Positions 35,576-43,890 of a stretch of 64,000 bases of DNA are shown here, piece after piece. This stretch comes from Paenibacillus hunanensis (GTDB lineage Bacteria; Bacillota; Bacilli; Paenibacillales; Paenibacillaceae), in NCBI RefSeq assembly GCF_014645615.1, contig NZ_BMMB01000006.1, positions 391,158 to 455,157 on the forward strand, read 5' to 3'. Position numbers and translations under genes: made by a program. Position 1 is the stretch's first letter. The number at the start of each line of letters is the position of its first letter. The notes beneath the pieces are model-generated. The model did not search any database, had not been told where the DNA came from, and saw only the letters and a list, made by a program, of their open reading frames with translations.

Positions 35576-37138
35576 ATGTCGTATCTAATCTCTTACGATC
35601 TAGGCACTGGTGGAGTGAAGGCTTCGCTATACGATCGTCATATGCAGACCGTTGCACGTTCGTTTACCGAATATGCGACCTATTATCCTCAGCCGAATTA
35701 TCATCAGCAGCGTCCTGCGGATTGGTGGCAGGGGATCGCACAATCGACTCATTCATTGCTATCGACTGCTGGTGTGGATGCTACACAGATTGCTTGCATT
35801 AGTTTATCCGGGCATAGTCTGGTTAGCGTGCCCATTAGCCGTACCGAGGGTGCATTGCTGGAGCAGGTGCCGATCTGGTCAGACAAGCGTGCTGAAGCTG
35901 AGGCAGCATTATTTTTCCAAAAGGTAGACGAGCAGCAATGGTACCTGCGCACAGGTAATGGCTTCCCGGCAGCCTGCTATCCGTTATTCAAGCTGATGTG
36001 GATGCAAAAGTATCAGCCCGACATTTTCGCACGAACCGATGTGATGCTCGGCTCAAAGGACTATATCAACTACAGATTAACTGGAGCGATCTATACCGAT
36101 CCATCGTATGCATCCGGGCTAGGCGCGTATGATCTCAAGCAGGGTGTACTAGTAGAGGAGTGGCTGGATGTAGCAGGCATTGCACCTCATGTATTTCCGC
36201 CGATCGTTCCGTCACATGAGTTAATCGGACATGTCACAGCGGAGGCAGCGGCCTATACCGGCTTAGCAGAAGGAACGCCGGTCGCATGTGGTGGTGTAGA
36301 TAATGCGTGTATGGCGCTGGGGGCTGTTGGCAGTGAGGAGGGACGTAGCTATGTGTCTCTTGGCTCATCCAGCTGGATACCTGTGAACTCATCAGAGCCT
36401 GTACTGGATATAGCGACAAGGCCATATGTATTTGCCCATATTGCCGAAGGGATGTATACGAGTGCCTATTCTATTTTCGCCGGGGGAAGTTCTCTGCGCT
36501 GGGTACGAGATCAGTTATGCTCGGAGCTGGCGGAGCAGCCGGACGCTTACGATAGGATGAATGAGCTGGCAGCAGCAGCGCCGCCTGGCTCGAACGGTGT
36601 ACTTTTTGATCCGAGTCTGGCAGGTGGAACTTCGCAGGATGCAAGTGTCCATATTCAGGGAAGTTATATCGGCTTACAGCTAGCGACCACACGTAATGAC
36701 CTGATTCGTGCAGCAATGGAAGGAATCGCTATGAATCTCAAGCTGTCGCTCGATCTACTACGTCAGCGCACACCGATTACGGGTGAATTGTTATTTTGCG
36801 GTGGAGGAAGTCGTAGTGCGTTATGGCGACAGATGTTTGCCGATGTGTTCGATATGAACATTGTCAAAACGAATATTGATCAGGATGCGGCTTCCCTGGG
36901 AGCGGCTGCGATTGCAGCGCGTGCAGTAGGCTGGTGGAACGATTACAGCGGGATTGCGGATGTACATATCGTCGAGCATACAAGCCAGCCTGAACCGTCC
37001 AGTCGTGAAATATATCAACACATATTACCTGTATTTCAGCATATTCATGAGCAAATGGCAGCCCTTGGGGAGTATATGCATCATCATACACGGAAGCATC
37101 AGGCACAATCACCAATCACTAGCAGAATGGAGGAATGA
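35576..37138 (+). CDS. FGGY-family carbohydrate kinase (xylulokinase-like)
   Basis: ATP-dependent sugar kinase. The N-terminal phosphate motif YDLGTGGVKASLYD, substrate-loop segments QQRPADWWQ and SLSGHS, the second-domain GGVDNACMALGAVG and the C-terminal LLFCGGGSRSALWRQMFADVF identify the family. 520 residues, normal for FGGY kinases. Substrate cannot be named: sequence feel is closest to xylulokinase, but the neighbours (DeoC-type aldolase, SDR) suggest a ketose made by the dehydrogenase. Ribosome site GAGGGAG at 35564-35570. The SDR start overlaps its end. Expression is expected to be controlled by the GntR operator and carbon catabolite repression. Confidence 0.88.
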   Translation: MSYLISYDLGTGGVKASLYDRHMQTVARSFTEYATYYPQPNYHQQRPADWWQGIAQSTHSLLSTAGVDATQIACISLSGHSLVSVPISRTEGALLEQVPIWSDKRAEAEAALFFQKVDEQQWYLRTGNGFPAACYPLFKLMWMQKYQPDIFARTDVMLGSKDYINYRLTGAIYTDPSYASGLGAYDLKQGVLVEEWLDVAGIAPHVFPPIVPSHELIGHVTAEAAAYTGLAEGTPVACGGVDNACMALGAVGSEEGRSYVSLGSSSWIPVNSSEPVLDIATRPYVFAHIAEGMYTSAYSIFAGGSSLRWVRDQLCSELAEQPDAYDRMNELAAAAPPGSNGVLFDPSLAGGTSQDASVHIQGSYIGLQLATTRNDLIRAAMEGIAMNLKLSLDLLRQRTPITGELLFCGGGSRSALWRQMFADVFDMNIVKTNIDQDAASLGAAAIAARAVGWWNDYSGIADVHIVEHTSQPEPSSREIYQHILPVFQHIHEQMAALGEYMHHHTRKHQAQSPITSRMEE

Positions 37139-37140
37139 GC

Positions 37141-37905
37141 ATGCAGATCAATTCGATAGATACAAGCTTTTCTCTGGCAGGGAAAACAGCCATCATTACT
37201 GGTGCTGCATCCGGTATCGGACGAGCCGTGGCGCAGCTATTTGTAGAAAAAGGGGCTTCGGTTGCGTTACTCGATCTGAATCTGGAGCAAGCACAGGAGG
37301 TGGCAAGTAGCCTGGAGCGTGCAGCGGCATTCGCAGTCGATGTGGGAGATCGTGCTTCGGTTGTGCAGGCGGTTAGTGCAGCGAAGGAACATTTTGGACG
37401 TTTGGATATTCTCGTTAATAGTGCAGGGATTGGGCCGGTGGAGTGGGCAGAGGATTATCCAGAGGAAGACTGGCATCGGACGATGCGTGTGAATCTAAAT
37501 GGTACATTTTTCATGTCACAGCAGGTAGGACGCGAGCTTATTGCTGCCAAACAGGGCGGCAAGATCATCAGCCTTGCCTCGCAGGCAGGCATTGTAGCCA
37601 TCGATCGCCATGTGGCCTATAGTGCCAGCAAGGCAGCCGTTATTTCCGTTACCAAATCGCTTGCTTACGAATGGGGCAAATACGGCATTCAGGTCAATGC
37701 CATTTCTCCAACGGCAACGTATACACCACTAATCGAAGGCTACTGGGAAGGGGAGATCAAGGACGAGGCGATTCGCAATACACCTGCTGGTCGTTTTGCT
37801 GAGCCAGGCGAGATTGCTGCTGCCGCCTTATTCCTTGCAAGCCAGGCATCCAATATGGTGACAGGCGCGAATCTTGTTGTAGATGGAGGCTATACGATCC
37901 ACTGA
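37141..37905 (+). CDS. Short-chain dehydrogenase/reductase
   Basis: NAD(P)-dependent SDR, probably a sugar or polyol dehydrogenase. The cofactor motif TGAASGIG is near residue 19, an Asp at the end of beta-2 (LLDLN) favours NAD(H), NSAG follows, and the catalytic Ser-Tyr-Lys lies in SLASQ...YSASK. The ATG at 37135 overlaps the kinase stop but is only one or two bases from GGAGG; the ATG at 37141 has the right spacing and is preferred (254 aa). It resembles gluconate 5-dehydrogenase/polyol dehydrogenase relatives. Inferred role: oxidise a polyol or interconvert a keto-sugar for the kinase. Confidence 0.88.
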   Translation: MQINSIDTSFSLAGKTAIITGAASGIGRAVAQLFVEKGASVALLDLNLEQAQEVASSLERAAAFAVDVGDRASVVQAVSAAKEHFGRLDILVNSAGIGPVEWAEDYPEEDWHRTMRVNLNGTFFMSQQVGRELIAAKQGGKIISLASQAGIVAIDRHVAYSASKAAVISVTKSLAYEWGKYGIQVNAISPTATYTPLIEGYWEGEIKDEAIRNTPAGRFAEPGEIAAAALFLASQASNMVTGANLVVDGGYTIH

Positions 37906-38109
37906 TCTAGCGTTACAGTAAGGCAGCCATCGTTTTAGTAGATAGGATAATCGATAGGCTGAATGGAATATGGGTATCGCACTACTTATGAAGCTATAGC
38001 CATATCGTCATCATCCTATGTGCCATAGAATGAATATCATAGCCTGTTAACGAACCCTATCAGATTCAGTAGCCTGCTATTCCAGCACGGCTTACTTCCA
38101 TCTCCCTTA

Positions 38110-38826
38110 TCAGCGTCTGCCCTCCAGGTAGACGCTATATTCGTATTTGTCTGCTACCAGCTTGGTGATACTGTATTCAAAAGGCCCTTGTTCGATAAAG
38201 GTTAGCCGTTTACTGCATAATAGCGGAGCGCCAAGCGGCACCTGTAAAATCTGCGATTCTGTAAAATCAGCAGCCACCGCTGATAATCGCTCTGACGCAT
38301 GTAGCAAAATCAATTGATACGTTTGCTCCAGAAAAGCATACAGGCTGTTAAATGTATTACTATACTGCTCCAGTCCGGGCACCTTGCTAGCACGCAAATA
38401 ATTATTCATCAATGCAATCGGCTGTCCATCCGCATATTGCACCCGCTGAACCCAGTAGACCTGCTGTCCTGCGGGGAGTTGGAGCTCGTGGGCAATCGAT
38501 TCCGGCGGTGAGATCAATTGAATCGACATACCGCGCGTTTGCACATCATAGCCTTTGGCGATGAGCGTTTCGGTAATGGAGGTGAGATGGTTTAGTCGCT
38601 GCGTTGTAGAGGTATCGAGCACCTCGGTGCCTTTGCCCTGCGTTTTGCGAACAAAGCCTTCGCTATGTAATTGTTCAATCGCTTTCCGAATGGTCGTGCG
38701 GCTAAAATGAAATCGTTCCTCCAGCTCGGATTCAGTTGGTAATAGCGTACCGGCTGGATAGACACCTTCTTTAATATCTTGCTTGAGCAGACTGTATACT
38801 TTGCGATAAGCGGGAATATTATTCAT
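38110..38826 (-). CDS. GntR/HutC-family transcriptional regulator with UTRA domain
   Basis: 238 residues. The N-terminal winged helix (about 1-70) has the typical LPTESELEERFHFSRTTIRKAI, followed by a UTRA ligand-binding domain (about 90-232). Such proteins usually repress sugar operons and are released by a phosphosugar. AAAGGAG precedes the ATG by eight bases. Convergent with the kinase-SDR operon and preceded by a copy of the shared palindrome, it is the natural candidate regulator of the deoC/kinase/SDR set and of itself. The 204-base gap to the SDR gene shows no clear terminator. Confidence 0.9.
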   Translation of the reverse strand: MNNIPAYRKVYSLLKQDIKEGVYPAGTLLPTESELEERFHFSRTTIRKAIEQLHSEGFVRKTQGKGTEVLDTSTTQRLNHLTSITETLIAKGYDVQTRGMSIQLISPPESIAHELQLPAGQQVYWVQRVQYADGQPIALMNNYLRASKVPGLEQYSNTFNSLYAFLEQTYQLILLHASERLSAVAADFTESQILQVPLGAPLLCSKRLTFIEQGPFEYSITKLVADKYEYSVYLEGRR

Positions 38827-38968
38827 GGACTGGACTCCTTTGGCGATCGATCAGCAGGTCAAGCGAGCAGAGAGAACTGATGTACAGGTACGTATACTAT
38901 CGCTCCTACATCACGATGCTCCTGCTCTGCATGCCTGTATAAGCTGATCTTGCCATAAAAAGAATCTT

Positions 38969-39016
38969 TATTCAAGAAAAGATCATGATCTTTCAAATAA
39001 GTTAAAGCGCTTAAAC
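38969..39016 (-). promoter_or_regulatory. gntR promoter with operator 3 and cre-like site
   Basis: The perfect palindrome AAAGATCATGATCTTT (38978-38993) lies between a minus-strand -35 TTGAAA and a weak -10 AATAAA, the same geometry as at the kinase promoter. AAAGCGCTT within 39001-39016 is a cre-like core directly upstream. The rest of 38827-39320 holds no supportable gene. Confidence 0.6.
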
Positions 39017-39320
39017 TTTTAGGGCAAATAAAAAGTATACAAGACGACGAATCCGATCAGAATACATGGTAGAAAGTCCATAGCTTGCCTGTTCGGTGCA
39101 ACGCTCCGGCTACCATGCTTCTACAGCGTAAAATGGAACGAAAGTATACACTACAGATGAAAGACAGCCTCGCTAATGAACAGCAATCAGATATAGCGCT
39201 GTTGGTCACGCTCGCATGTAGAATACAGCTCCCTACTCTAGCAGCGTGTATATACGATCTAAGCCACATATGCTCATACCTGGTTTAAACGTAGCTTGTC
39301 TGTTCACTCGTTCATTCCCG

Positions 39321-40817
39321 TCACCATTTTAGTGTGACAACCGATTTGGCAGGAACTGTGTAGTTCACCGACTGGTTGTTCCAATTGACTTTAACCGTCC
39401 GTGCACTATTTTGCGAGTTGTATAGCACGACTGCTTTGGAGCCGTCCGTGTTTTTGAACGCTACACTTTGCATGTCATTAAAGGTATTGGAGTCGATTCG
39501 ATAAGCACCCGGACTTACAAATTTGCTAAAGTGACCGAGCAGATAATATTGCTTCGTGTACGTTACCTTATCCTCTGGATTGCTGGAGTTATTATCCGAG
39601 TTCTGGATCGTGACCATGCCTTTATTAGTGTTATTATCACCAATCACGCTTGGGCCATCCTTCTGATCCAGAGCCGCATTCCACAAAATAATTGATTTCG
39701 ACCAGTTGCGAGTCATTCCGATAAACTCATTGATCATATTGTCAAAGCCCTGTGTGGTACCATTTACCGGATCATTCCAATCACCAAAGCCACCCTCGGT
39801 GAACCAGATGTCTTTGTCTGGATGCGCATTATGCATATTCGTCATCGCTGTAAAATCGCCGCCATAATGATGGAAGGCACTACCAGCGATGTACTGAGAT
39901 TTGCCATTGTCCTTCAAGCCCTGTACAACAGTACGCGGGAACGTCCAGTTATCATAGTTATGATCATAAGCGATCACCTTCGTATTCAGACCCGCAGCAC
40001 GCAGTGCCGGGCCAAGATAGTCGCCGATCATACCAATCTGATCCTGCTCGTTCATGAGCATACCTGGATAACGCCCTGGCTCGAATAATGGCTCATTTTG
40101 CGGTGTGACCGCATAGATCGGAATCCCCTGCGCCTGGTACGCTTGAATGAATTTGACAAAATAATTAGCATACACTGGATAATTCTCAGCCTTGAGCTTG
40201 CCTGTACCATTTTTGTCATTCGTTGTGTACTTCATCCATGCCGGTGCGCTCCACGGGGAGGCGATGATTTTAATTCCGGCATTTTTAGCCAGTGCGGCTT
40301 TAACGATCGGGATGATATAGGGTTGATCGCGCGAGATACTGAACTGATTCAGCGCTGTATCTCCATTTACATCATCATAAGTATAGGTGCTCCAGGCAAA
40401 GTCACTTGCGCCCATCGGCTGGCGCAGCATACTCATTGAGATACCGGAGCCGCTGAACAGATTACTCATCACTTCATTACGCTTTGTACTGCTGAGCTTG
40501 TAATTAAGCAACCAGGCGGAAGCATCGGTAAGGGAGACGCCAAATCCGTCCATCTGCTGATATGTCGTGCCTTCATTAATGTTAACTGTGTAATCTGCAT
40601 TACCTGTGGTGCTGCTGAACGTCAGATCATTCTGTCGGGTCAGCCGTCGATCTGTGCTCAGCCCTACCTTGGGCTCAGCATTCGGATCAGCGGTTGTAAG
40701 CCATACCTGAGCTTTTTCATTAGCAGCATAGGCAGAGGATGGCGCTACAGAAATGAGCGGCGTAATGACCAGACTACTTAACAAAACTACATGAAGACTC
40801 TTTTTCAATATCGACAT
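39321..40817 (-). CDS. Secreted glycoside hydrolase family 30 enzyme
   Basis: Extracellular glucosylceramidase/endo-beta-1,6-glucanase-like glycosidase. Signal peptide with cleavage near APSSAYA-A (about residues 30-33), then a (beta/alpha)8 barrel with acid/base Glu242 in TPQNEP and nucleophile Glu341 in FTEGG, and a C-terminal beta-sandwich (SARTVKVNWN...) typical of GH30. ATG at 40817 is preceded by GAGGTG; an in-frame ATG at 40853 lacks one. 498 aa. The WFTEGGFGDW text suggests GH30 subfamily 3 or 1 and not xylan-acting subfamily 8; beta-1,6-glucan is a likely substrate. A cre-like site at the promoter suggests glucose repression. Confidence 0.88.
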   Translation of the reverse strand: MSILKKSLHVVLLSSLVITPLISVAPSSAYAANEKAQVWLTTADPNAEPKVGLSTDRRLTRQNDLTFSSTTGNADYTVNINEGTTYQQMDGFGVSLTDASAWLLNYKLSSTKRNEVMSNLFSGSGISMSMLRQPMGASDFAWSTYTYDDVNGDTALNQFSISRDQPYIIPIVKAALAKNAGIKIIASPWSAPAWMKYTTNDKNGTGKLKAENYPVYANYFVKFIQAYQAQGIPIYAVTPQNEPLFEPGRYPGMLMNEQDQIGMIGDYLGPALRAAGLNTKVIAYDHNYDNWTFPRTVVQGLKDNGKSQYIAGSAFHHYGGDFTAMTNMHNAHPDKDIWFTEGGFGDWNDPVNGTTQGFDNMINEFIGMTRNWSKSIILWNAALDQKDGPSVIGDNNTNKGMVTIQNSDNNSSNPEDKVTYTKQYYLLGHFSKFVSPGAYRIDSNTFNDMQSVAFKNTDGSKAVVLYNSQNSARTVKVNWNNQSVNYTVPAKSVVTLKW

Positions 40818-40839
40818 CACATACACCTCGGTTTGCAGT

Positions 40840-40894
40840 TGTAAGCGTTTCACCGAACATCGCTCATGTTATCAGCAGGCGGAAGGATTTACAA
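40840..40894 (-). promoter_or_regulatory. Promoter and cre-like site of the GH30 gene
   Basis: Minus-strand TTGTAA (40894-40889), 17-base spacer, TAACAT (40871-40866). TGTAAGCGTTTCA at 40840-40852, read on the plus strand, resembles a CcpA site in the early transcribed region. Confidence 0.6.
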
Positions 40895-41466
40895 CCTAAT
40901 TTTTACATAATTATCTAGTTTTAGATCGCTTATATGATATGGGAATAGAGTGAGGTGAATGGAGATGATAAAAAGTGAAGGCAGGCAAGCTTTACGGATG
41001 AATGCTAATTTTCGCTATGCTTATGCCAGTTTTTTATTTTTATGTTTTGGATAAGAATAGATAGTCGTTATAGGTGAGATGGAATGGCTAAATAAATGGT
41101 AGCACGGTCAAATGGGAACAAGTCGTGAGAACTATACTAAATACTGACAATCAATGCTAACGAGGGAATAAGATTGCCGCGAATGCTCATTTATGAATAA
41201 TATGAGACAATCCATACGGATTTTGGACAAATTGATGCCTGTGCGCACATATACAAGCAGGAATTTGGGGCGGTGTGGTGTAATTTTACAGAGAGCCCCA
41301 TTTTGCTGCCTATTGTGACTGGTGGCGAAAGGATGCCTGATCCTATGGATCATCATGAAAGCGGTATACTTTGTTATTTTGAAATGGTTATCTATCTTGT
41401 ATTTCAAGCGAATTGACCATGCAATGAGCGTGTATTACCAAGACCATGAAAAAGGGGAATCCGTAC
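40895..41466. other. Intergenic region between GH30 and sucrose phosphorylase genes
   Basis: About 570 bases without a supportable gene; several short frames lack ribosome sites or familiar composition. No clear promoter could be assigned to the phosphorylase gene beyond AT-rich sequence at 41350-41420. Confidence 0.5.
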
Positions 41467-42915
41467 ATGTCGATGTCTATTCAAAACAAGGCAATGCTCA
41501 TTACGTATGCCGATAGCCTGGGTAGTCATATGGGCGAGCTGGCAGATATTCTGGATCAGCATCTTGAGGGTGTAATCAGTGGTGTGCATTTGTTGCCATT
41601 CTATCCTTCCTCCGGCGATCGCGGCTTTGCACCAATGGATTATACGAAGGTGGATCCAGAGCTGGGAAGCTGGGAGGACGTTCGCCGTATTAGCCAAAAA
41701 TTTTACATGATGTACGACTTCATGATTAATCATATTTCACAGCAATCGGAGTATTTTCAAGATTTCTTGGAAAAGAAGGACGAGTCCGAATACGCAGACC
41801 TGTTCATCCGCTACAAGGATTTTTGGCCGGGTGGCGAGCCAACCGATGCCGACGTTGATCTGATCTATAAGCGTAAGCCGCGCGCTCCGTATGTTGAGGT
41901 GACGTTCAAGGATGGAACAAAGGAAAAAGTGTGGTGTACCTTTGACGAGCAGCAGATTGATCTGGATGTAACGACAGAGACGACGCGTCGCTTCATTCGG
42001 GACAACTTGAATTTCCTGGCGGAGCAGGGGGCATCTGTTATTCGTCTGGACGCATTCGCCTATGCCAACAAAAAAATCGGTACGAACTGCTTCTTCGTCG
42101 AGCCAGATATCTGGGAGATGCTCAAGTACGCTGCTGATCTGACCGAAGCTAAAGGTGTTGAAGTGCTGCCAGAAATTCACGAGCACTACAGCATTCAGCT
42201 CAAAATCGCAGAGCAGGGCTACTATGTATATGACTTTGCGCTACCAATGCTCGTACTACACGCGCTGTACAGCGGACAAACGAATCGCCTTGCACACTGG
42301 CTGAATATCTGTCCACGTAAGCAGTTCACCACGCTGGATACGCATGACGGCATCGGCGTGGTCGACGTTAAAGACCTGATGACCGACGAGGAAGCCGAAA
42401 TGACACGCGAAAGCCTGTACAGCAAAGGCGCGAATGTGAAGAAAATCTACAGCAGTGAGGCATACAACAATCTGGACATTTACCAGATTAACTGCACGTA
42501 CTATTCTGCGCTTGGTAACAATGATCAGGCGTACCTGCTCGCGCGCGCGATTCAGTGCTTCGCACCAGGGATTCCGCAAATTTACTATGTGGGTCTGTTA
42601 GCTGGTGAGAACGATATCGACCTGCTGGAGCGCACGAAGGAAGGGCGTAATATTAACCGTCATTACTATAGTAAGGAAGAAGTGGCACAGGAAGTACAAC
42701 GTCCTGTCGTGCAGAAGCTGTTCGATCTGCTGCGCTTCCGTAATACGAGTGCGGCATTTGACGGAGAGATTGCGGTGGAGGAAGCTGGCGATCATCTGCT
42801 GCATATTACGTGGACGAATGGCGGTACAGCTGCACGTCTGGAAGCTAATCTGAAAACGCATGAGTTTACGATTAGTGAGACGCAGGATGGGGCAGCGTGG
42901 AGTACGGTTTTTTAA
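41467..42915 (+). CDS. Sucrose phosphorylase (GH13 subfamily 18)
   Basis: Cytoplasmic enzyme that converts sucrose and phosphate to glucose 1-phosphate and fructose. Catalytic residues are visible: nucleophile Asp195 in RLDAFAY, acid/base Glu236 in PEIHEHY, and Asp294 in LDTHDGIGVVD. The N-terminal NKAMLITYADSLG and GVHLLPFYPSSGDRGFAP are very close to the lactic acid bacterial enzymes as recalled. ATG at 41467 follows AAAGGGGAA at 8 bases; an in-frame ATG at 41446 lacks a site. 482 aa. It stands alone, with no transporter, fructokinase or regulator adjacent. Glucosylglycerate-type relatives cannot be fully excluded, but sucrose is favoured. Confidence 0.92.
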   Translation: MSMSIQNKAMLITYADSLGSHMGELADILDQHLEGVISGVHLLPFYPSSGDRGFAPMDYTKVDPELGSWEDVRRISQKFYMMYDFMINHISQQSEYFQDFLEKKDESEYADLFIRYKDFWPGGEPTDADVDLIYKRKPRAPYVEVTFKDGTKEKVWCTFDEQQIDLDVTTETTRRFIRDNLNFLAEQGASVIRLDAFAYANKKIGTNCFFVEPDIWEMLKYAADLTEAKGVEVLPEIHEHYSIQLKIAEQGYYVYDFALPMLVLHALYSGQTNRLAHWLNICPRKQFTTLDTHDGIGVVDVKDLMTDEEAEMTRESLYSKGANVKKIYSSEAYNNLDIYQINCTYYSALGNNDQAYLLARAIQCFAPGIPQIYYVGLLAGENDIDLLERTKEGRNINRHYYSKEEVAQEVQRPVVQKLFDLLRFRNTSAAFDGEIAVEEAGDHLLHITWTNGGTAARLEANLKTHEFTISETQDGAAWSTVF

Positions 42916-43076
42916 AAAGGATAGCTTGAAGCAATCTGGACATGTATTAGATTAAATGTACGAAATGAAAAAAATGAACGAAATACGCCTATAAAAGAGA
43001 ACGCAGTTAGATTGGAAAGAACATCTGATTGAGGTTCTGATTCAGCACGGAGATACAATATACAGATAGACGTAGA

Positions 43077-43105
43077 AAAGGAGCGCAGATTGGCGCTCCT
43101 TTTTG
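43077..43105 (+). terminator. Terminator after sucrose phosphorylase gene
   Basis: AAAAGGAGCGC and GCGCTCCTTTTT form a symmetrical stem around AGATTG. Confidence 0.9.
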
Positions 43106-43188
43106 TTTTTCTATGGAATATAAATCAGCAGTTTATGCGGTTTATTAACAGTTAGCTGGTAATGGGTAAATAGATTAAAAAAAATTGC

Positions 43189-43217
43189 TTTACAAGTTGC
43201 TGAATTCGTTATATGAT
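43189..43217 (+). promoter_or_regulatory. SigA promoter of tRNA-Leu
   Basis: TTTACA (43189-43194), 17-base spacer, TATGAT (43212-43217). Confidence 0.7.
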
Positions 43218-43321
43218 ATATTGGTGTTCGGCAATCACAGCAGATATCATCGAATGCAAGCATACATAGTATATCGTGGTAACTAAGGCAACATCTGTGA
43301 CAGCATCACACTTTACATCAT

Positions 43322-43407
43322 GCCGGGGTGGCGGAATTGGCAGACGCACAGGACTTAAAATCCTGCGGTAGGTGACTACCGTACGGGTTCGACCCCCGTC
43401 CTCGGCA
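43322..43407 (+). tRNA. tRNA-Leu (TAA anticodon)
   Basis: 86 bases with the long variable arm of a class II tRNA. Acceptor GCCGGGG/CCTCGGC, anticodon loop CTTAAAA, variable arm GGTAGGTGACTACC, T-arm CGGG-TTCGA-CCCG, discriminator A; CCA not encoded. Confidence 0.95.
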
Positions 43408-43422
43408 TATAGATTAACATGG

Positions 43423-43458
43423 AAAAGCCCTTGTGAATACAAGGGCTTTTTTGTTTTT
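43423..43458 (+). terminator. Terminator after tRNA-Leu
   Basis: AAAAGCCCTTGT and ACAAGGGCTTTTTT with a GAAT loop and T-run. Confidence 0.92.
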
Positions 43459-43513
43459 AGAATTAATCTAGTGTGTAAAGCTTACATGATTTCTCACATT
43501 AAAATAGAGAAGT

Positions 43514-43639
43514 TTACCAAGGGAGCGCGCAACCTTGATTATATGGAGGACACTTAGGAGGCGTTGCAGCTGAAGTAACAATAGAAAAAGATAAGGTAAG
43601 AACTGCGGTCAGAACCAAAATAGCTAAATATTTTTTCAT
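43514..43639 (-). CDS. Small secreted peptide precursor, 41 residues
   Basis: ATG at 43639 (minus strand) follows AAAGAGGTG with a 6-base spacing, one of the best ribosome sites in this region. The product has a textbook signal peptide: KK at positions 2-3, a hydrophobic core LAILVLTAVLTLSFSIV, and a cleavage region TSA-A near residue 24. The mature part would be about 17 residues, ATPPKCPPYNQGCALPW, Pro-rich, with two Cys that could form a disulfide loop. No homologue is recognised. No processing or transport gene is adjacent; export by Sec is expected. It could be a signalling peptide, bacteriocin-like peptide or surface peptide; none can be asserted. Confidence 0.7.
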   Translation of the reverse strand: MKKYLAILVLTAVLTLSFSIVTSAATPPKCPPYNQGCALPW

Positions 43640-43830
43640 ATGTAGCACCTCTTTCATTAGATTTAAATTAATATAACAAATAAATTCTTTTAATGGAAGT
43701 AAATGTAATAATAATGTTAGCTAATAATTATATTTTTAACAAAAAATTTAATGTCTATAATGGCTTGTTCTAGATATGTAGTTTTATTACTACCTAAAAA
43801 ATGAGGGGTAACAACCTATAATCTATAAAT
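43640..43830. other. AT-rich intergenic region upstream of the GH67 gene
   Basis: Strongly AT-rich divergent region serving the secreted peptide (minus) and the GH67 gene (plus). TATAAT at 43817-43822 is a candidate -10 for the latter; no convincing -35. Confidence 0.4.
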
Positions 43831-43844
43831 TGTAAGCGCCTCCA
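43831..43844 (+). promoter_or_regulatory. cre-like site before the GH67 gene
   Basis: TGTAAGCGCCTCCA matches 12 of 14 positions of the TGWAANCGNTNWCA consensus of CcpA sites and lies just downstream of TATAAT. Confidence 0.5.
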
Positions 43845-43890
43845 ATAATGGTACGATAAATAGACCAGACTATACCACAGGAGGACGATC

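Noticed and set aside
40960..41052. Short frame of about 31 codons behind GAGGTG
   Set aside because: Composition is not peptide-like (no signal, ends abruptly after a hydrophobic run) and there is no supporting context.
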